DNA from: Halodesulfovibrio sp. MK-HDV
GTDB lineage: Bacteria; Desulfobacterota; Desulfovibrionia; Desulfovibrionales; Desulfovibrionaceae
Direction of reading: 5' to 3'
DNA length: 64,000 nucleotides
Assembly (NCBI RefSeq): GCF_009914765.1
Contig: NZ_WYDS01000011.1
Span: 1 to 64,000, forward strand
Numbering within the stretch: the first letter of the stretch is position 1; the number at the start of each line of letters is the position of its first letter. Shown one piece after another: positions 18,122 to 26,625 of the stretch. The translations under genes were made by a program, and so were the position numbers. The notes beneath the pieces were generated by a model. The model searched no databases. It worked only from the letters and a program-made list of their open reading frames with translations, and was not told the DNA's origin.

Positions 18122-20026
18122 ATGAAAAAAAATATGACCCTTGTTGAAGAAATTTCTGAACTTGATCTTGAGCTTTTGAAACTGCTGGCTCGTCGATCAA
18201 AGCTTATTAGTAAAACTCGCCGTCGCAAAAAAGAAGGCGCGGGTACTGATTCTATTTCAAACGAAAAGCGAATTCGTCTGGCATGGGAAGAGTCTGCTTG
18301 CAAATTCAGCAAAGACCCTCGCCTCGCACACCAGATGTTTACTTTGCTTCAGGATATTGAATTTATCTCCCGTGACGATGCGGATGACCAGAACACTTTC
18401 GGTCTTGCACCTAACACACAGCCTGTGAAGATTGACATTCCTGGCCCGGCTGCACTGAACGCTACCCAGATCTGGATTGCACTTGCCGCTGCTAACGGCG
18501 TTGAATGCAACCTTACTGGTATTTCTACTGCTCATCCTATTTCTGACATCGTTAAAGGATTCAACCAGGCTGGCGCACGTCTCAGCTGGAAAGGTAACGA
18601 TCTTTTCTGTAAAGAGTCTAAAGGACTCGACTTCGCAGATAAGGTTATCTTTGCTGGCAACAGTGAATTTAACGTTTACCTTCTTACACTTCAGGCTGTT
18701 GCCAAGCACGGCACACTCAAGCTGACAGGCGGCTCTACCCTTAAAGATGCTGATCTTTCTGCGTTCCGCAACTTCCTGACTCAGCTTGGCGCACGCATCG
18801 CACACGTTGTACCTCGTTCAAACGGCTTACCAGTTCGTCTCGAGTGCTCCGGTGTTCTCCCTGAAACTGTTGTTATCCCGGAAAACCTTCCTGAAGAAGC
18901 AATAGTTGCTACATTAGTAGCTGCAGCCACATGGGGTGCAAAAATTTCTCTCGATCTTTCACAGAACGAAGCTGCAGCAAACGCTCTTGCGATTGTTACT
19001 CCTATCTTCGAATCTGCTGGCATCGCATACGAAGTTGAAGGTACCAACTGTGTAGTTCTTCCTGAAGAACCAGATTTCCCTGTATACCCAGCAATCACCA
19101 TGGATCCAAAAATCTGTGCAAGCATTCTCGCTTACCCTGCATTTGTAGGCGGCAAAGTTGCATTGCACGGCACATGGCCTACCGACACTGCTGAAGGTGA
19201 CGCTGTTGTTGCATTGCTTAAATCCGTAGGATTGACTGTTGCAATTAAGCCGGACAGCATCGTAACAGTCAAACCGGAACGTGGTCACACCACTGACCCG
19301 ATTGACATGCAGAACCTTCCTGCAGGCTACTTCCCGCTCGCTTTAGCACTTACCTGCATTAAAGCAGTTGTAGCGAAAAGCCCTGTACAGATTCCTGCAG
19401 CTCCTGCTGGCACTTCCGTTGAAGTTATCGAAAGCTTTGTGGCACAAGCCAACATGCTTCTTGAAGATAATAAAGTACATCCAAATGCAGACGTTCCTCA
19501 CGCTAAAGTGTGGACCAGCCCTGATGCTTTCTGGACTATGGCACTCGGACAGCTTGCGTTCATGAATCGCCCGCTCCATCTTGCCAACCCAGGCAGCATT
19601 ACAGACCTGATGCCTACATTCTGGATGTTCTACAACACACTTCCAGAACCAACTATGGTTCGTAAGCCTAGGGAGGAAATGGATGGGGACAAACCAAGAA
19701 GACGCAGAGTCTTTACAGACGGCGACCCGAAAAACGAAGAACGCCAGCCAAGAGAGCGAGACAATAACTCCAGAGATGGCGGCTTCTCAAGAGATAGAGA
19801 CCGTGGCTCCAGAGACGGTGGCTTCTCTCGAGACAGAGACAACAACTCAAGAGACCGGGGCTACTCCCGTGACAGAGACGGCGGTTCCAGAGATGGTGGC
19901 TACTCAAGAGATAGAAACAACAGCTCCAGAGATGGCGGCGGCTTCTCAAGAGATAGAGACAACAACTCCAGAGACCGAGATCGCAACTCCAGAGATGGTC
20001 AGTCTAGAGATAGAAAAAGATATTAA
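18122..20026 (+). CDS. Chorismate-mutase-like / inactive EPSP-synthase-like fusion with SRD-repeat tail
   Basis: 634 residues. Residues ~5-85 follow the type II chorismate mutase pattern (LLKLLARRSKL, RRRKKEG, then a helix with basic residues). Residues ~100-510 have the internal repeats of an EPSP synthase fold, but the key motifs are gone. The LPGSKS substrate loop reads IPGPAA, GNAGTxMR reads GNSEFNV, and the KERP loop reads LKDADL. From ~545 the protein is a low-complexity chain of SRDRD, SRDGG and NNSRD units, strongly charged and perhaps RNA-binding. It is therefore probably not a working shikimate enzyme. It may be a structural or regulatory protein. The aminotransferase lies downstream past a terminator. 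Confidence 0.7.
   Translation: MKKNMTLVEEISELDLELLKLLARRSKLISKTRRRKKEGAGTDSISNEKRIRLAWEESACKFSKDPRLAHQMFTLLQDIEFISRDDADDQNTFGLAPNTQPVKIDIPGPAALNATQIWIALAAANGVECNLTGISTAHPISDIVKGFNQAGARLSWKGNDLFCKESKGLDFADKVIFAGNSEFNVYLLTLQAVAKHGTLKLTGGSTLKDADLSAFRNFLTQLGARIAHVVPRSNGLPVRLECSGVLPETVVIPENLPEEAIVATLVAAATWGAKISLDLSQNEAAANALAIVTPIFESAGIAYEVEGTNCVVLPEEPDFPVYPAITMDPKICASILAYPAFVGGKVALHGTWPTDTAEGDAVVALLKSVGLTVAIKPDSIVTVKPERGHTTDPIDMQNLPAGYFPLALALTCIKAVVAKSPVQIPAAPAGTSVEVIESFVAQANMLLEDNKVHPNADVPHAKVWTSPDAFWTMALGQLAFMNRPLHLANPGSITDLMPTFWMFYNTLPEPTMVRKPREEMDGDKPRRRRVFTDGDPKNEERQPRERDNNSRDGGFSRDRDRGSRDGGFSRDRDNNSRDRGYSRDRDGGSRDGGYSRDRNNSSRDGGGFSRDRDNNSRDRDRNSRDGQSRDRKRY
19751..20012 (+). repeat. Degenerate tandem repeat coding for SRDRD/SRDGG units
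   Basis: About 260 bases built from variants of CCAGAGATGGC, TCAAGAGATAGAGAC and similar units. It encodes the Arg-Asp-Ser-Gly tail of the preceding protein. A second frame (+1) is also open through the whole repeat and reads Glu/Thr-rich units. Confidence 0.75.
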
Positions 20027-20219
20027 GCAATTCGATAACGAGCTAAAAGCTATCGAAGACGCTTTTCGCGAATTAATCGCAACAGAAGATCCTGCAAAAG
20101 GCATCTTCCACGCCAGCGAGATTCATGAAAACCGTCAGCAAAAAAGCATTGCAGAAGTCAACCGACAGTTTGCAGTGAACAAAAGGAACAGAATCCGGTT
20201 GGAAGCTGAGCCATTTTAA
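19995..20219 (+). CDS. Possible small hypothetical protein overlapping the repeat tail
   Basis: 74 residues if it begins at the ATG at 19995, in the +1 frame relative to the SRD protein. After the overlap the sequence reads like a normal soluble helical protein (KQFDNELKAIEDAFRELI, then HASEIHENRQQKSIAEVNRQ) with codon use like its neighbours, up to a stop 10 bases before a terminator. No good ribosome site is visible. It is either a separate small gene or an alternative C-terminus reached by frameshifting in the repeat. Confidence 0.4.
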   Translation: MVSLEIEKDIKQFDNELKAIEDAFRELIATEDPAKGIFHASEIHENRQQKSIAEVNRQFAVNKRNRIRLEAEPF

Positions 20220-20229
20220 GAATAAAAAA

Positions 20230-20251
20230 CGCCGCACTAATTAGTGCGGCG
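20230..20251 (+). terminator. Rho-independent terminator
   Basis: CGCCGCACTAA and TTAGTGCGGCG form an 11-bp perfect stem followed by TTTTTTT. An A-tract precedes it. It ends the EPSP-like unit. Confidence 0.9.
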
Positions 20252-20351
20252 TTTTTTTGTCTTCCAAAACTGGACACTTGTCTCAAGATTGCCTATCAAT
20301 TTGCTGATTAACAATTTAGTAATTATTGACGCATTTCATACGAGGTATCTC

Positions 20352-21542
20352 ATGCAAATTCTTTCTTCTCAAATTACAGGGTTCATGGAAAACTCTTCAT
20401 GGATCAGAAAAATGTTTGAATCCGGCATTGCCCTTAAAAAGCAATACGGTACAGATGCAGTATGCGACTTCAGTCTTGGCAATCCAGATGTTCCGGCTCC
20501 GGCAATGATCGGTGACATTCTTAACGATCTCGCTAAAGAAACCTCCACTCCGTTTACCTTTGGCTATATGCCAAACGGCGGCTTCCCATGGGCGCGTCAG
20601 ATTATTGCTGATCTGGTCAAGAAAGAACAAGATGTTGAAATAACTGCTGACGACGCAATACTCACTTGCGGTGCAGCCGGTGCTATGAACGCATTCTTCC
20701 GCGCCGTTATGGAACCGGGTGATGAAGTTCTTGCTGTTGCGCCTTTCTTTGTTGAGTACGGTTTCTACACTTCAAACCATCAGGCAACGTTCCGCACAGT
20801 CATGTCCAAACCGGACACTTTTGAACTGGACGTTGACGCCATCGATGCCGCGATCACTCCTAACACTCGCGCTATCATTATAAACTCGCCGAACAACCCT
20901 ACCGGCGCGGTATATACAAAAGAAGAACTCGAAGCTCTTGCCGCAGTGCTGGAAAAGCACAACAAAGCAACCAGTCGTCCAATCTTTCTTATTTCTGACG
21001 AGCCATACCGATTTCTCGCTTTTGACGGCGTAGATGTTCCAAGCATCCTGCCGTTGTATGACTACGCGGTAGTTATGTCTTCCTTCTCTAAAAACCTCTC
21101 CATGGCAGGCGAACGGGTCGGCTACATTGCTGTCACCCCACGCATGGAAGCAAGACAGGAACTCATCAACGGCCTCATGCTTACAAACCGCATCCTTGGC
21201 TTTGTAAACCCGCCTGTTGTTGGCCAGCACATGCTCAAGGCTGCACTCGAAGCTCAGGTTGATCCTGCAATCTACGAGAAGCGTCGTGACGCGATGGCTA
21301 AAGTCCTCAAAGAAGCAGGATACGACTTCCATCTTCCAAAAGGTGCATTTTACTTCTTCCCTAAAGCACCTGGTGGTGACGACGTGGCATTCTGCAGCCG
21401 CCTTATGGAAGAAAAAATCCTTGCCGTTCCGGGTACCGGATTCGGTGGCCCTGGCTACTTCCGACTTACTTTCTGTGTAGAAGAAGAAGTTATCAACCGA
21501 TCCGCAGACGGTTTTAAACGCGCTATCGACAGCATGGCGTAA
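20352..21542 (+). CDS. Pyridoxal-phosphate aminotransferase, class I/II (AspC-like)
   Basis: 396 residues from the ATG at 20352, which has GAGG upstream. A longer in-frame start at 20244 would begin inside the preceding terminator region. The fold-type I hallmarks are visible: NSPNNPTGAVY, SDEPYRFLAF and the PLP-lysine segment SSFSKNLSMAGERVGY near residue 246. It transfers amino groups between amino acids and 2-oxo acids. The substrate cannot be read from sequence (aspartate, aromatic or alanine are all possible). Terminators on both sides make it a single-gene unit. Confidence 0.9.
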   Translation: MQILSSQITGFMENSSWIRKMFESGIALKKQYGTDAVCDFSLGNPDVPAPAMIGDILNDLAKETSTPFTFGYMPNGGFPWARQIIADLVKKEQDVEITADDAILTCGAAGAMNAFFRAVMEPGDEVLAVAPFFVEYGFYTSNHQATFRTVMSKPDTFELDVDAIDAAITPNTRAIIINSPNNPTGAVYTKEELEALAAVLEKHNKATSRPIFLISDEPYRFLAFDGVDVPSILPLYDYAVVMSSFSKNLSMAGERVGYIAVTPRMEARQELINGLMLTNRILGFVNPPVVGQHMLKAALEAQVDPAIYEKRRDAMAKVLKEAGYDFHLPKGAFYFFPKAPGGDDVAFCSRLMEEKILAVPGTGFGGPGYFRLTFCVEEEVINRSADGFKRAIDSMA

Positions 21543-21560
21543 CACGCTGAAACGCAATAA

Positions 21561-21586
21561 GGGTGTGGAACTTTAGTTCCACACCC
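21561..21586 (+). terminator. Rho-independent terminator after the aminotransferase
   Basis: GGGTGTGGAA and TTCCACACCC form a 10-bp stem with a 6-base loop, followed by TTTTTTT. Confidence 0.92.
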
Positions 21587-21717
21587 TTTTTTTATTCTCA
21601 ACAATTCATCGACAAAAAGCATTAAATAACTGAATTTTAAAAATAATAAGCATATGTTTTTTCAAACATCCAGACTGGCAAAGCCGTCATCAAACGAATT
21701 CAGGGGAGTGATGCACC

Positions 21718-22791
21718 ATGCAGATTGATATGCATTATTACGGAACATACACCTTGGCACGAGTCGCAGGACTTGATCAGGAAACTGCTGAACTCATAGC
21801 GACCGCTTCCCAATTTGTTGATGACAACACTTCCGTCTCCACTATTCGCTTTTCAGATGGTGGACAGATGACCACAGCCGCTACCGGACACCATTTTGAA
21901 CATACCGAAAATATATCTTCCAACGCGCAACGAAATATCTGGATTCCATTTCACTTCCTGCCAGGAGCGTACGGAGATACTTTTAGCGAACGAATTATCT
22001 GTAAAAAGAACAGTGCGACAGCAGCGGAAATGACAGAAAACCATCTCCGCCTCTCACACAAGCCTTTTTCTCCATTGCTTATAGGGATTGCAGCTCACGT
22101 CATTGCGGACACATTCTCTCATTTCAACTTTTCCGGTGCGAGTTCACGTAGAAACAGTATCGACCAAGCATCCATAACAGTACTGGAACCTCAAAATGAA
22201 GATACCGCCCTTGCCGAAGAGCGGATGCGATTCTTCGAACGCTTTAAATACGTCCGCCCTAATATCCGAACGATTCCAGAAGAAGAGTTGATGGGTACAC
22301 TGGGACACGGGGCAGCCGCATCGTATCCTGACCTCCCCTATCTTGCATGGTCATACAACACAGAAGAAGCCCCTGCCCAAACCATACGTCGTCATAATCA
22401 AGATGACTTTATGGAAGCCGCAGAAATGCTCTATTCCCTGTTTGTACGGTTTGCTGACCAAAGACCGGATCTAGCAGAATCACCGCCAGTACCGTTCGAT
22501 TCGATACAGGATTCACTTGCTATCATTTTCGCAAGCCCCGGCAACAAGCACCAACGTTCCGGTTTCTGGCAATTTGCTATGGCTCAAGGAGTATTCTTAG
22601 AAGGTCGGCAGGAAGAAATCCCACCTTACAAAGGACAGATGTGGAAGAACAGCTGTGAAGAGCTTGCCAGCTGCCCGGACTGCGCCCTCATTACAGAGAT
22701 GGATATTTTTAAATTCTATCAAGCTGCATCTATACATAGAACTTATGTATTGCAGGAGTTACTGCCAGCACATGATATCAGCGTGCATTAG
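21718..22791 (+). CDS. DUF6765-type protein
   Basis: 357 residues. The start MQIDMHYYGTYTLARVAGL and the segments TASQFVDDNT and AAHVIADTFSHFNFSG match, from memory, the DUF6765 family. The conserved His and Asp residues (HYY, VDD, HVIADTFSHF) suggest a metal-binding, zinc-phospholipase-C-like helical fold. No signal peptide or membrane segment. GGGGAG precedes the ATG at a good distance. It is monocistronic as far as can be seen and faces the next gene tail to tail. Its biological role is unknown. Confidence 0.7.
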   Translation: MQIDMHYYGTYTLARVAGLDQETAELIATASQFVDDNTSVSTIRFSDGGQMTTAATGHHFEHTENISSNAQRNIWIPFHFLPGAYGDTFSERIICKKNSATAAEMTENHLRLSHKPFSPLLIGIAAHVIADTFSHFNFSGASSRRNSIDQASITVLEPQNEDTALAEERMRFFERFKYVRPNIRTIPEEELMGTLGHGAAASYPDLPYLAWSYNTEEAPAQTIRRHNQDDFMEAAEMLYSLFVRFADQRPDLAESPPVPFDSIQDSLAIIFASPGNKHQRSGFWQFAMAQGVFLEGRQEEIPPYKGQMWKNSCEELASCPDCALITEMDIFKFYQAASIHRTYVLQELLPAHDISVH

Positions 22792-22801
22792 CTGAGCAGC
22801 T

Positions 22802-24019
22802 CTAAATCACAGTTATGTCCCTCACAGCTGAGGACAAAAAATCCATATACGCATCAAGCGACATACCTAAAAAGGATATGGTGTAGTCCGTGTGGCTATC
22901 GGCACCAATCGAAAAGCACAGTGAATGCTCTCCGCCTGCCCCCACGCTTTCTATTGGATGATTGTCCAATAGAGTCTCCATTGTTTCCGTTTCTAACACC
23001 GACTCTATTCGAAGAGAGTCGGCTCCAAGTTCGAACTTCTCGACGACTACAAAACTCCCTGCCCAGGATTTATCTGCATGAAGGGTGAGATCAACATCTC
23101 CCCAACTGCAATCAAGCAAATCCATTGTAATGTCATCATCTGGCAAAGAGGTTTGAAGCGAATCACGTTGGTCATCCGGCTCCTCCCCTGATCTATTCCT
23201 GGTACCTGGGGCTCCATTCTCAAGAACTCTCCCTGATGACTTATCCATTGGCTCAAGAACAACCGGAACACCTATTTCTATAGGCTCCCCATCATAATAA
23301 TTAATCAGATCATCATCACCAGTGTCCAACCTCTCGCCGCCAAGAATTCCCTCCACCGTTCTAAAATCATACGTAAATGAATCATCTTTTATCTGAGTAG
23401 CACCTGTGTCGTTTTGCACTTCAGCAAAATAATGATTTTCTGTTGAGGAAGAGATTTCAGAGAACTGACAGCCATCATTAAAGGAAGGTTGATCCACATA
23501 CTGGTGATAATGATTAAAATCAGAAAGAGGACTTGGTTGAAATTCAGTGACCACGTCCGTGTCTATTTCTGAACCTATACCTGCTCCCCGCAAGGAACCA
23601 GTGCTCAAGGTGCTAAGAACTTGCTCCACAAAGCAATCAAAAGGATCGTCTGGAGTCAATTCGTGGAAAAGATCAGAAAAAAAAGTCGCACTTTGTTCTC
23701 CAAAGTGCGTCAGGCTATCAAAAAAAAGGGAAGATGGTTCATCAACCCCTAAGATGTCTTCTCTATGTACGAAGCTGAGTGGCATGAGACGCGAGAGATC
23801 ATCACCCATCATATCTTCAGTAAAGCATGTTGAAACGCAACCATCCTTTTCTATTGCTGGCTGCGCGCCCTGCTCATGTATGGCAGGTTCTGCTTCCTGC
23901 TCAGAATTCTTTACCTCTATATTTTCACCGTCAGAAATGATTTCATTTTTTGTTTCTCTACTCTCTAACCGTTGCATCAGCACTCGACGAATAACTGAGG
24001 GGGTACGAAGTAAATACAT
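22802..24019 (-). CDS. Acidic orphan protein of unknown function
   Basis: 405 residues, very rich in Asp, Glu and Ser. The first ~15 residues are basic (VIRRVLMQRLESRE). Long acidic stretches without hydrophobic core patterns follow. The last ~120 residues look more ordered: VVEKFELGADSLRIESVL and SFLGMSLDAYMDFLSS. The FxLGxDxLxIxxVL pattern recalls the end of type I secreted adhesin target domains, but no glycine-rich calcium repeats are present. A start at residue 15 (MQRLES) is possible. I do not recognise the family. Confidence 0.65.
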   Translation of the reverse strand: MYLLRTPSVIRRVLMQRLESRETKNEIISDGENIEVKNSEQEAEPAIHEQGAQPAIEKDGCVSTCFTEDMMGDDLSRLMPLSFVHREDILGVDEPSSLFFDSLTHFGEQSATFFSDLFHELTPDDPFDCFVEQVLSTLSTGSLRGAGIGSEIDTDVVTEFQPSPLSDFNHYHQYVDQPSFNDGCQFSEISSSTENHYFAEVQNDTGATQIKDDSFTYDFRTVEGILGGERLDTGDDDLINYYDGEPIEIGVPVVLEPMDKSSGRVLENGAPGTRNRSGEEPDDQRDSLQTSLPDDDITMDLLDCSWGDVDLTLHADKSWAGSFVVVEKFELGADSLRIESVLETETMETLLDNHPIESVGAGGEHSLCFSIGADSHTDYTISFLGMSLDAYMDFLSSAVRDITVI

Positions 24020-24390
24020 ATTTCGACATTAATCCTTTCGATCGACAATAAAGAGACCTACGAGCCTAGGGCTATATTTATTCTGCATCACCCAAGGTTC
24101 ATATTATAACCTGTCGAATCTGACTAAAAGACTCAACAAAGCTATCTGCAAAACATTTTGAATGCGGGAAGCTATCGGCAAAGCGGTTACAACTATCCAA
24201 AACTAAACACTATTTATCTATAATTGTTGGCAAATTGCATGCACTGCAAAATGCTTACTTTCCTTTCATAGTGAAATAAAGTACACCTCGCTTGCCGGTT
24301 AAGGCGCTTGGGCCTCTGCCTTTCTAAACTTGACTTATTTCGTAATCTCACTTAACGAACCATCTCTTATGTCTATCTTGCGGAGCGCTG
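24020..24390. other. Intergenic region upstream of ffh
   Basis: About 370 bases, AT-rich, between divergent genes. It should contain promoters for ffh and for the acidic protein. No RNA gene or strong palindrome was identified. Confidence 0.4.
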
Positions 24391-25956
24391 ATGTTTGAGA
24401 CCTTATCTGACAGATTAAACGGTGTATTTGAAAAGTTCAGTGGTCAAAAGACCTTGAACGAAGAAAACGTACAGGCTGGCCTGAGAGAAGTGCGCCTTGC
24501 ACTGCTCGAAGCAGACGTTAACTTTAAAGTTGTTAAAGAATTTGTTGCCCGTGTTGGTGATAAATGTCTTGGTCTCGATGTACTAAAAGGTCTCGACCCT
24601 GCTCAGCAGGTAATCAAGATTGTACATGACGAGCTGGTTGAGCTGCTTGGTGGCGACACCACAGACTTAGACCTTACAGGCTCAAAACCGGCAGTCATTA
24701 TGATGGTCGGTTTGCAGGGTTCCGGTAAAACTACCTCCTCTGCAAAGCTTGCAAACGTGTTGCGCAAGCAGAACAAAAAGCCGTTCCTTGTTCCGGCTGA
24801 CGTTTACCGTCCGGCTGCTATTGACCAGTTGCAAACACTGGGAAAACAGCTCGGTATTCCTGTGTTCAACTCATCTCCGGATATGAATCCGGTAGATATC
24901 GCATCTGCTGCTCTTGCTGAAGCTAAAGAGCAAGATTACGATGTTGTACTCATCGATACCGCTGGTCGTCTGCATATCGACGAACAATTGATGGAAGAAC
25001 TTGCGACTATTAAGCGTAATGTTTCTCCACAAGAAATTTTGTTCGTAGCTGATGCTATGACCGGTCAGGACGCTGTAACTGTTGCAACCTCGTTCAACGA
25101 GCAGCTTGAAATTTCCGGTGTAGTGCTCACCAAAATGGACGGTGACGCGCGCGGTGGTGCCGCACTTTCCATTAAATCCGTTACTGGCAAATCCGTTAAA
25201 TTTGTCGGTATGGGTGAAAAACTTTCTGAGATGGAAACTTTCCATCCAGACCGTATTGCAGGTCGCATTCTTGGAATGGGCGATGTGCTTACGCTCGTTG
25301 AAAAGGCGCAAGCTGAAGTAAGCGAAAAAGAAGCCGAAGAAATGGCTCGCAAGATGCAGAAAGCGGAATTCGACTTCGAAGATTTCCGCACTCAGATGCG
25401 CCGGATGAAAAAAATCGGCTCACTGGACAGCATCTTAAAAATGATTCCGGGCATGGGCGCGCTCAAGAACAAACTTGGTGACCTTAATGTTCCGGAAAGC
25501 GAACTGAATCGTGTTGAGGCAATTATCAACTCAATGACGAATCAGGAGCGCCGCAGTCCGCAGCTCATCAATCAGAGCCGCAAAGAGCGTATTGCTAAAG
25601 GTTGTGGTCTTAAACTCAAAGACGTTAACGACCTTATCAAAAACTTTACGCAAATGCGTCAAATGATGAAACAAATGATGGGTGGCGGTAAGGGCAAGAA
25701 AGGCAAATTCCCTAAACTCCCAGGAATGGGCGGTTTAGGTGGCGGCGAAATGCCTGATATGAATGCCCTTGGCGGTATGGGCGGTATGCCTGGCATGGGT
25801 GGTTTACCTGGTATGGGTGGCCTCCCAGGCATGGACGGTTTTCCGGGAATGGGAGCGGATGATTCCTCCACCCCTTCCAAAAAGGAACTCCAGAAAAAGC
25901 GTGACGCCCGCAAAAAAGAAAAGAAAAAGAAAAAACAGGGTCGTAAGAAGAAATAA
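24391..25956 (+). CDS. ffh: Signal recognition particle protein Ffh (SRP54)
   Basis: 521 residues, longer than the common ~450. The N-domain is followed by the GTPase G-domain with GLQGSGKTT near residue 107, then DTAGRLH and TKMDGDARGG, and by the methionine-rich M-domain with MIPGMG. It binds signal peptides and 4.5S RNA for co-translational membrane targeting. The extra C-terminus is a Met/Gly/Pro run (GMGGMPGMGGLPGMGG) followed by a lysine-rich end. It heads a long housekeeping operon running to smpB. A weak GGAG site precedes the ATG. Confidence 0.97.
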   Translation: MFETLSDRLNGVFEKFSGQKTLNEENVQAGLREVRLALLEADVNFKVVKEFVARVGDKCLGLDVLKGLDPAQQVIKIVHDELVELLGGDTTDLDLTGSKPAVIMMVGLQGSGKTTSSAKLANVLRKQNKKPFLVPADVYRPAAIDQLQTLGKQLGIPVFNSSPDMNPVDIASAALAEAKEQDYDVVLIDTAGRLHIDEQLMEELATIKRNVSPQEILFVADAMTGQDAVTVATSFNEQLEISGVVLTKMDGDARGGAALSIKSVTGKSVKFVGMGEKLSEMETFHPDRIAGRILGMGDVLTLVEKAQAEVSEKEAEEMARKMQKAEFDFEDFRTQMRRMKKIGSLDSILKMIPGMGALKNKLGDLNVPESELNRVEAIINSMTNQERRSPQLINQSRKERIAKGCGLKLKDVNDLIKNFTQMRQMMKQMMGGGKGKKGKFPKLPGMGGLGGGEMPDMNALGGMGGMPGMGGLPGMGGLPGMDGFPGMGADDSSTPSKKELQKKRDARKKEKKKKKQGRKKK

Positions 25957-25978
25957 TTACGCTCCTAATTAAAGAAAT

Positions 25979-26002
25979 ATACTGACTCAATAACGTCAGT
26001 AT
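25979..26002 (+). terminator. Hairpin between ffh and rpsP
   Basis: ATACTGAC and GTCAGTAT pair around 8 bases. There is no T-run directly after, so it is more likely an mRNA processing or attenuating hairpin than a full terminator. Confidence 0.4.
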
Positions 26003-26056
26003 TGCATTCTTAAAAAAAAACCATATGATTACAAAATATAATGGGAGAACAACAAT

Positions 26057-26293
26057 ATGGCCGTTAAGTTGAGACTGACCCGTATGGGCAACAAGAAGCG
26101 TGCATTTTACCGCGTGGTGGCTGCTAACAACCTGAGCCGTCGCGACGGACGTCCTCTTGAGTACCTCGGTTACTATAACCCAATGGTAGAACCAGCTGAA
26201 ATCAAGCTCGACATGGAAAAGATCGAAAAATGGCTTGCGGAAGGTGCAGAACCTACTCCAACCGTTCGTGGTCTTATCAAGAAAGCTAAGTAG
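26057..26293 (+). CDS. rpsP: 30S ribosomal protein S16
   Basis: 78 residues. The start [20 protein letters not shown] and the LGYYNP motif are diagnostic of S16, which stabilises the 5' domain of 16S rRNA during small-subunit assembly. The order rpsP-khpA-rimM-trmD-rplS is the classic bacterial arrangement. Confidence 0.98.
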   Translation: MAVKLRLTRMGNKKRAFYRVVAANNLSRRDGRPLEYLGYYNPMVEPAEIKLDMEKIEKWLAEGAEPTPTVRGLIKKAK

Positions 26294-26375
26294 CTTTTTC
26301 TGTTGACAGCTTTCTCTCAGCAGGTCATCGATAGTTAATATTGATATCATGCTGAACAACGAGTGGAGGTGAGTC

Positions 26376-26609
26376 GTGTTGAAAGATCTAGTTGAGTATA
26401 TCGCTAAGTCACTGGTGGACAACCCTGACGATGTTATCGTTACTGAAGTTGAAGGTGAACAGACATCTGTACTTGAGCTCAAAGTTGCGAAAGAAGACCT
26501 AGGCAAGGTAATCGGCAAACAGGGTCGCACTGCTCGCGCAATGCGCACCATCCTCGGCGCCGCCTCCACAAAAGCCAAGAAACGTTCTGTTTTGGAAATT
26601 CTTGAATAG
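26376..26609 (+). CDS. khpA: KH-domain RNA-binding protein KhpA
   Basis: 77 residues, a single KH domain with the [17 protein letters not shown] loop that contacts RNA. GGAGGTGA stands 6 bases before a GTG at 26376. The following TTG could also be used. It sits between rpsP and rimM, as its homologues (YlqC/KhpA) usually do, and probably acts in RNA handling with a Jag/KhpB partner encoded elsewhere. Confidence 0.93.
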   Translation: MLKDLVEYIAKSLVDNPDDVIVTEVEGEQTSVLELKVAKEDLGKVIGKQGRTARAMRTILGAASTKAKKRSVLEILE

Positions 26610-26625
26610 AACGTCCTAAGGGCAC

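Noticed and set aside
19683-19994. The upstream part of a 178-codon plus-strand frame overlapping the SRD-repeat protein
   Set aside because: Its Glu/Thr/Pro-rich sequence is the shifted reading of the tandem repeat. Only the part after 19995 looks protein-like.
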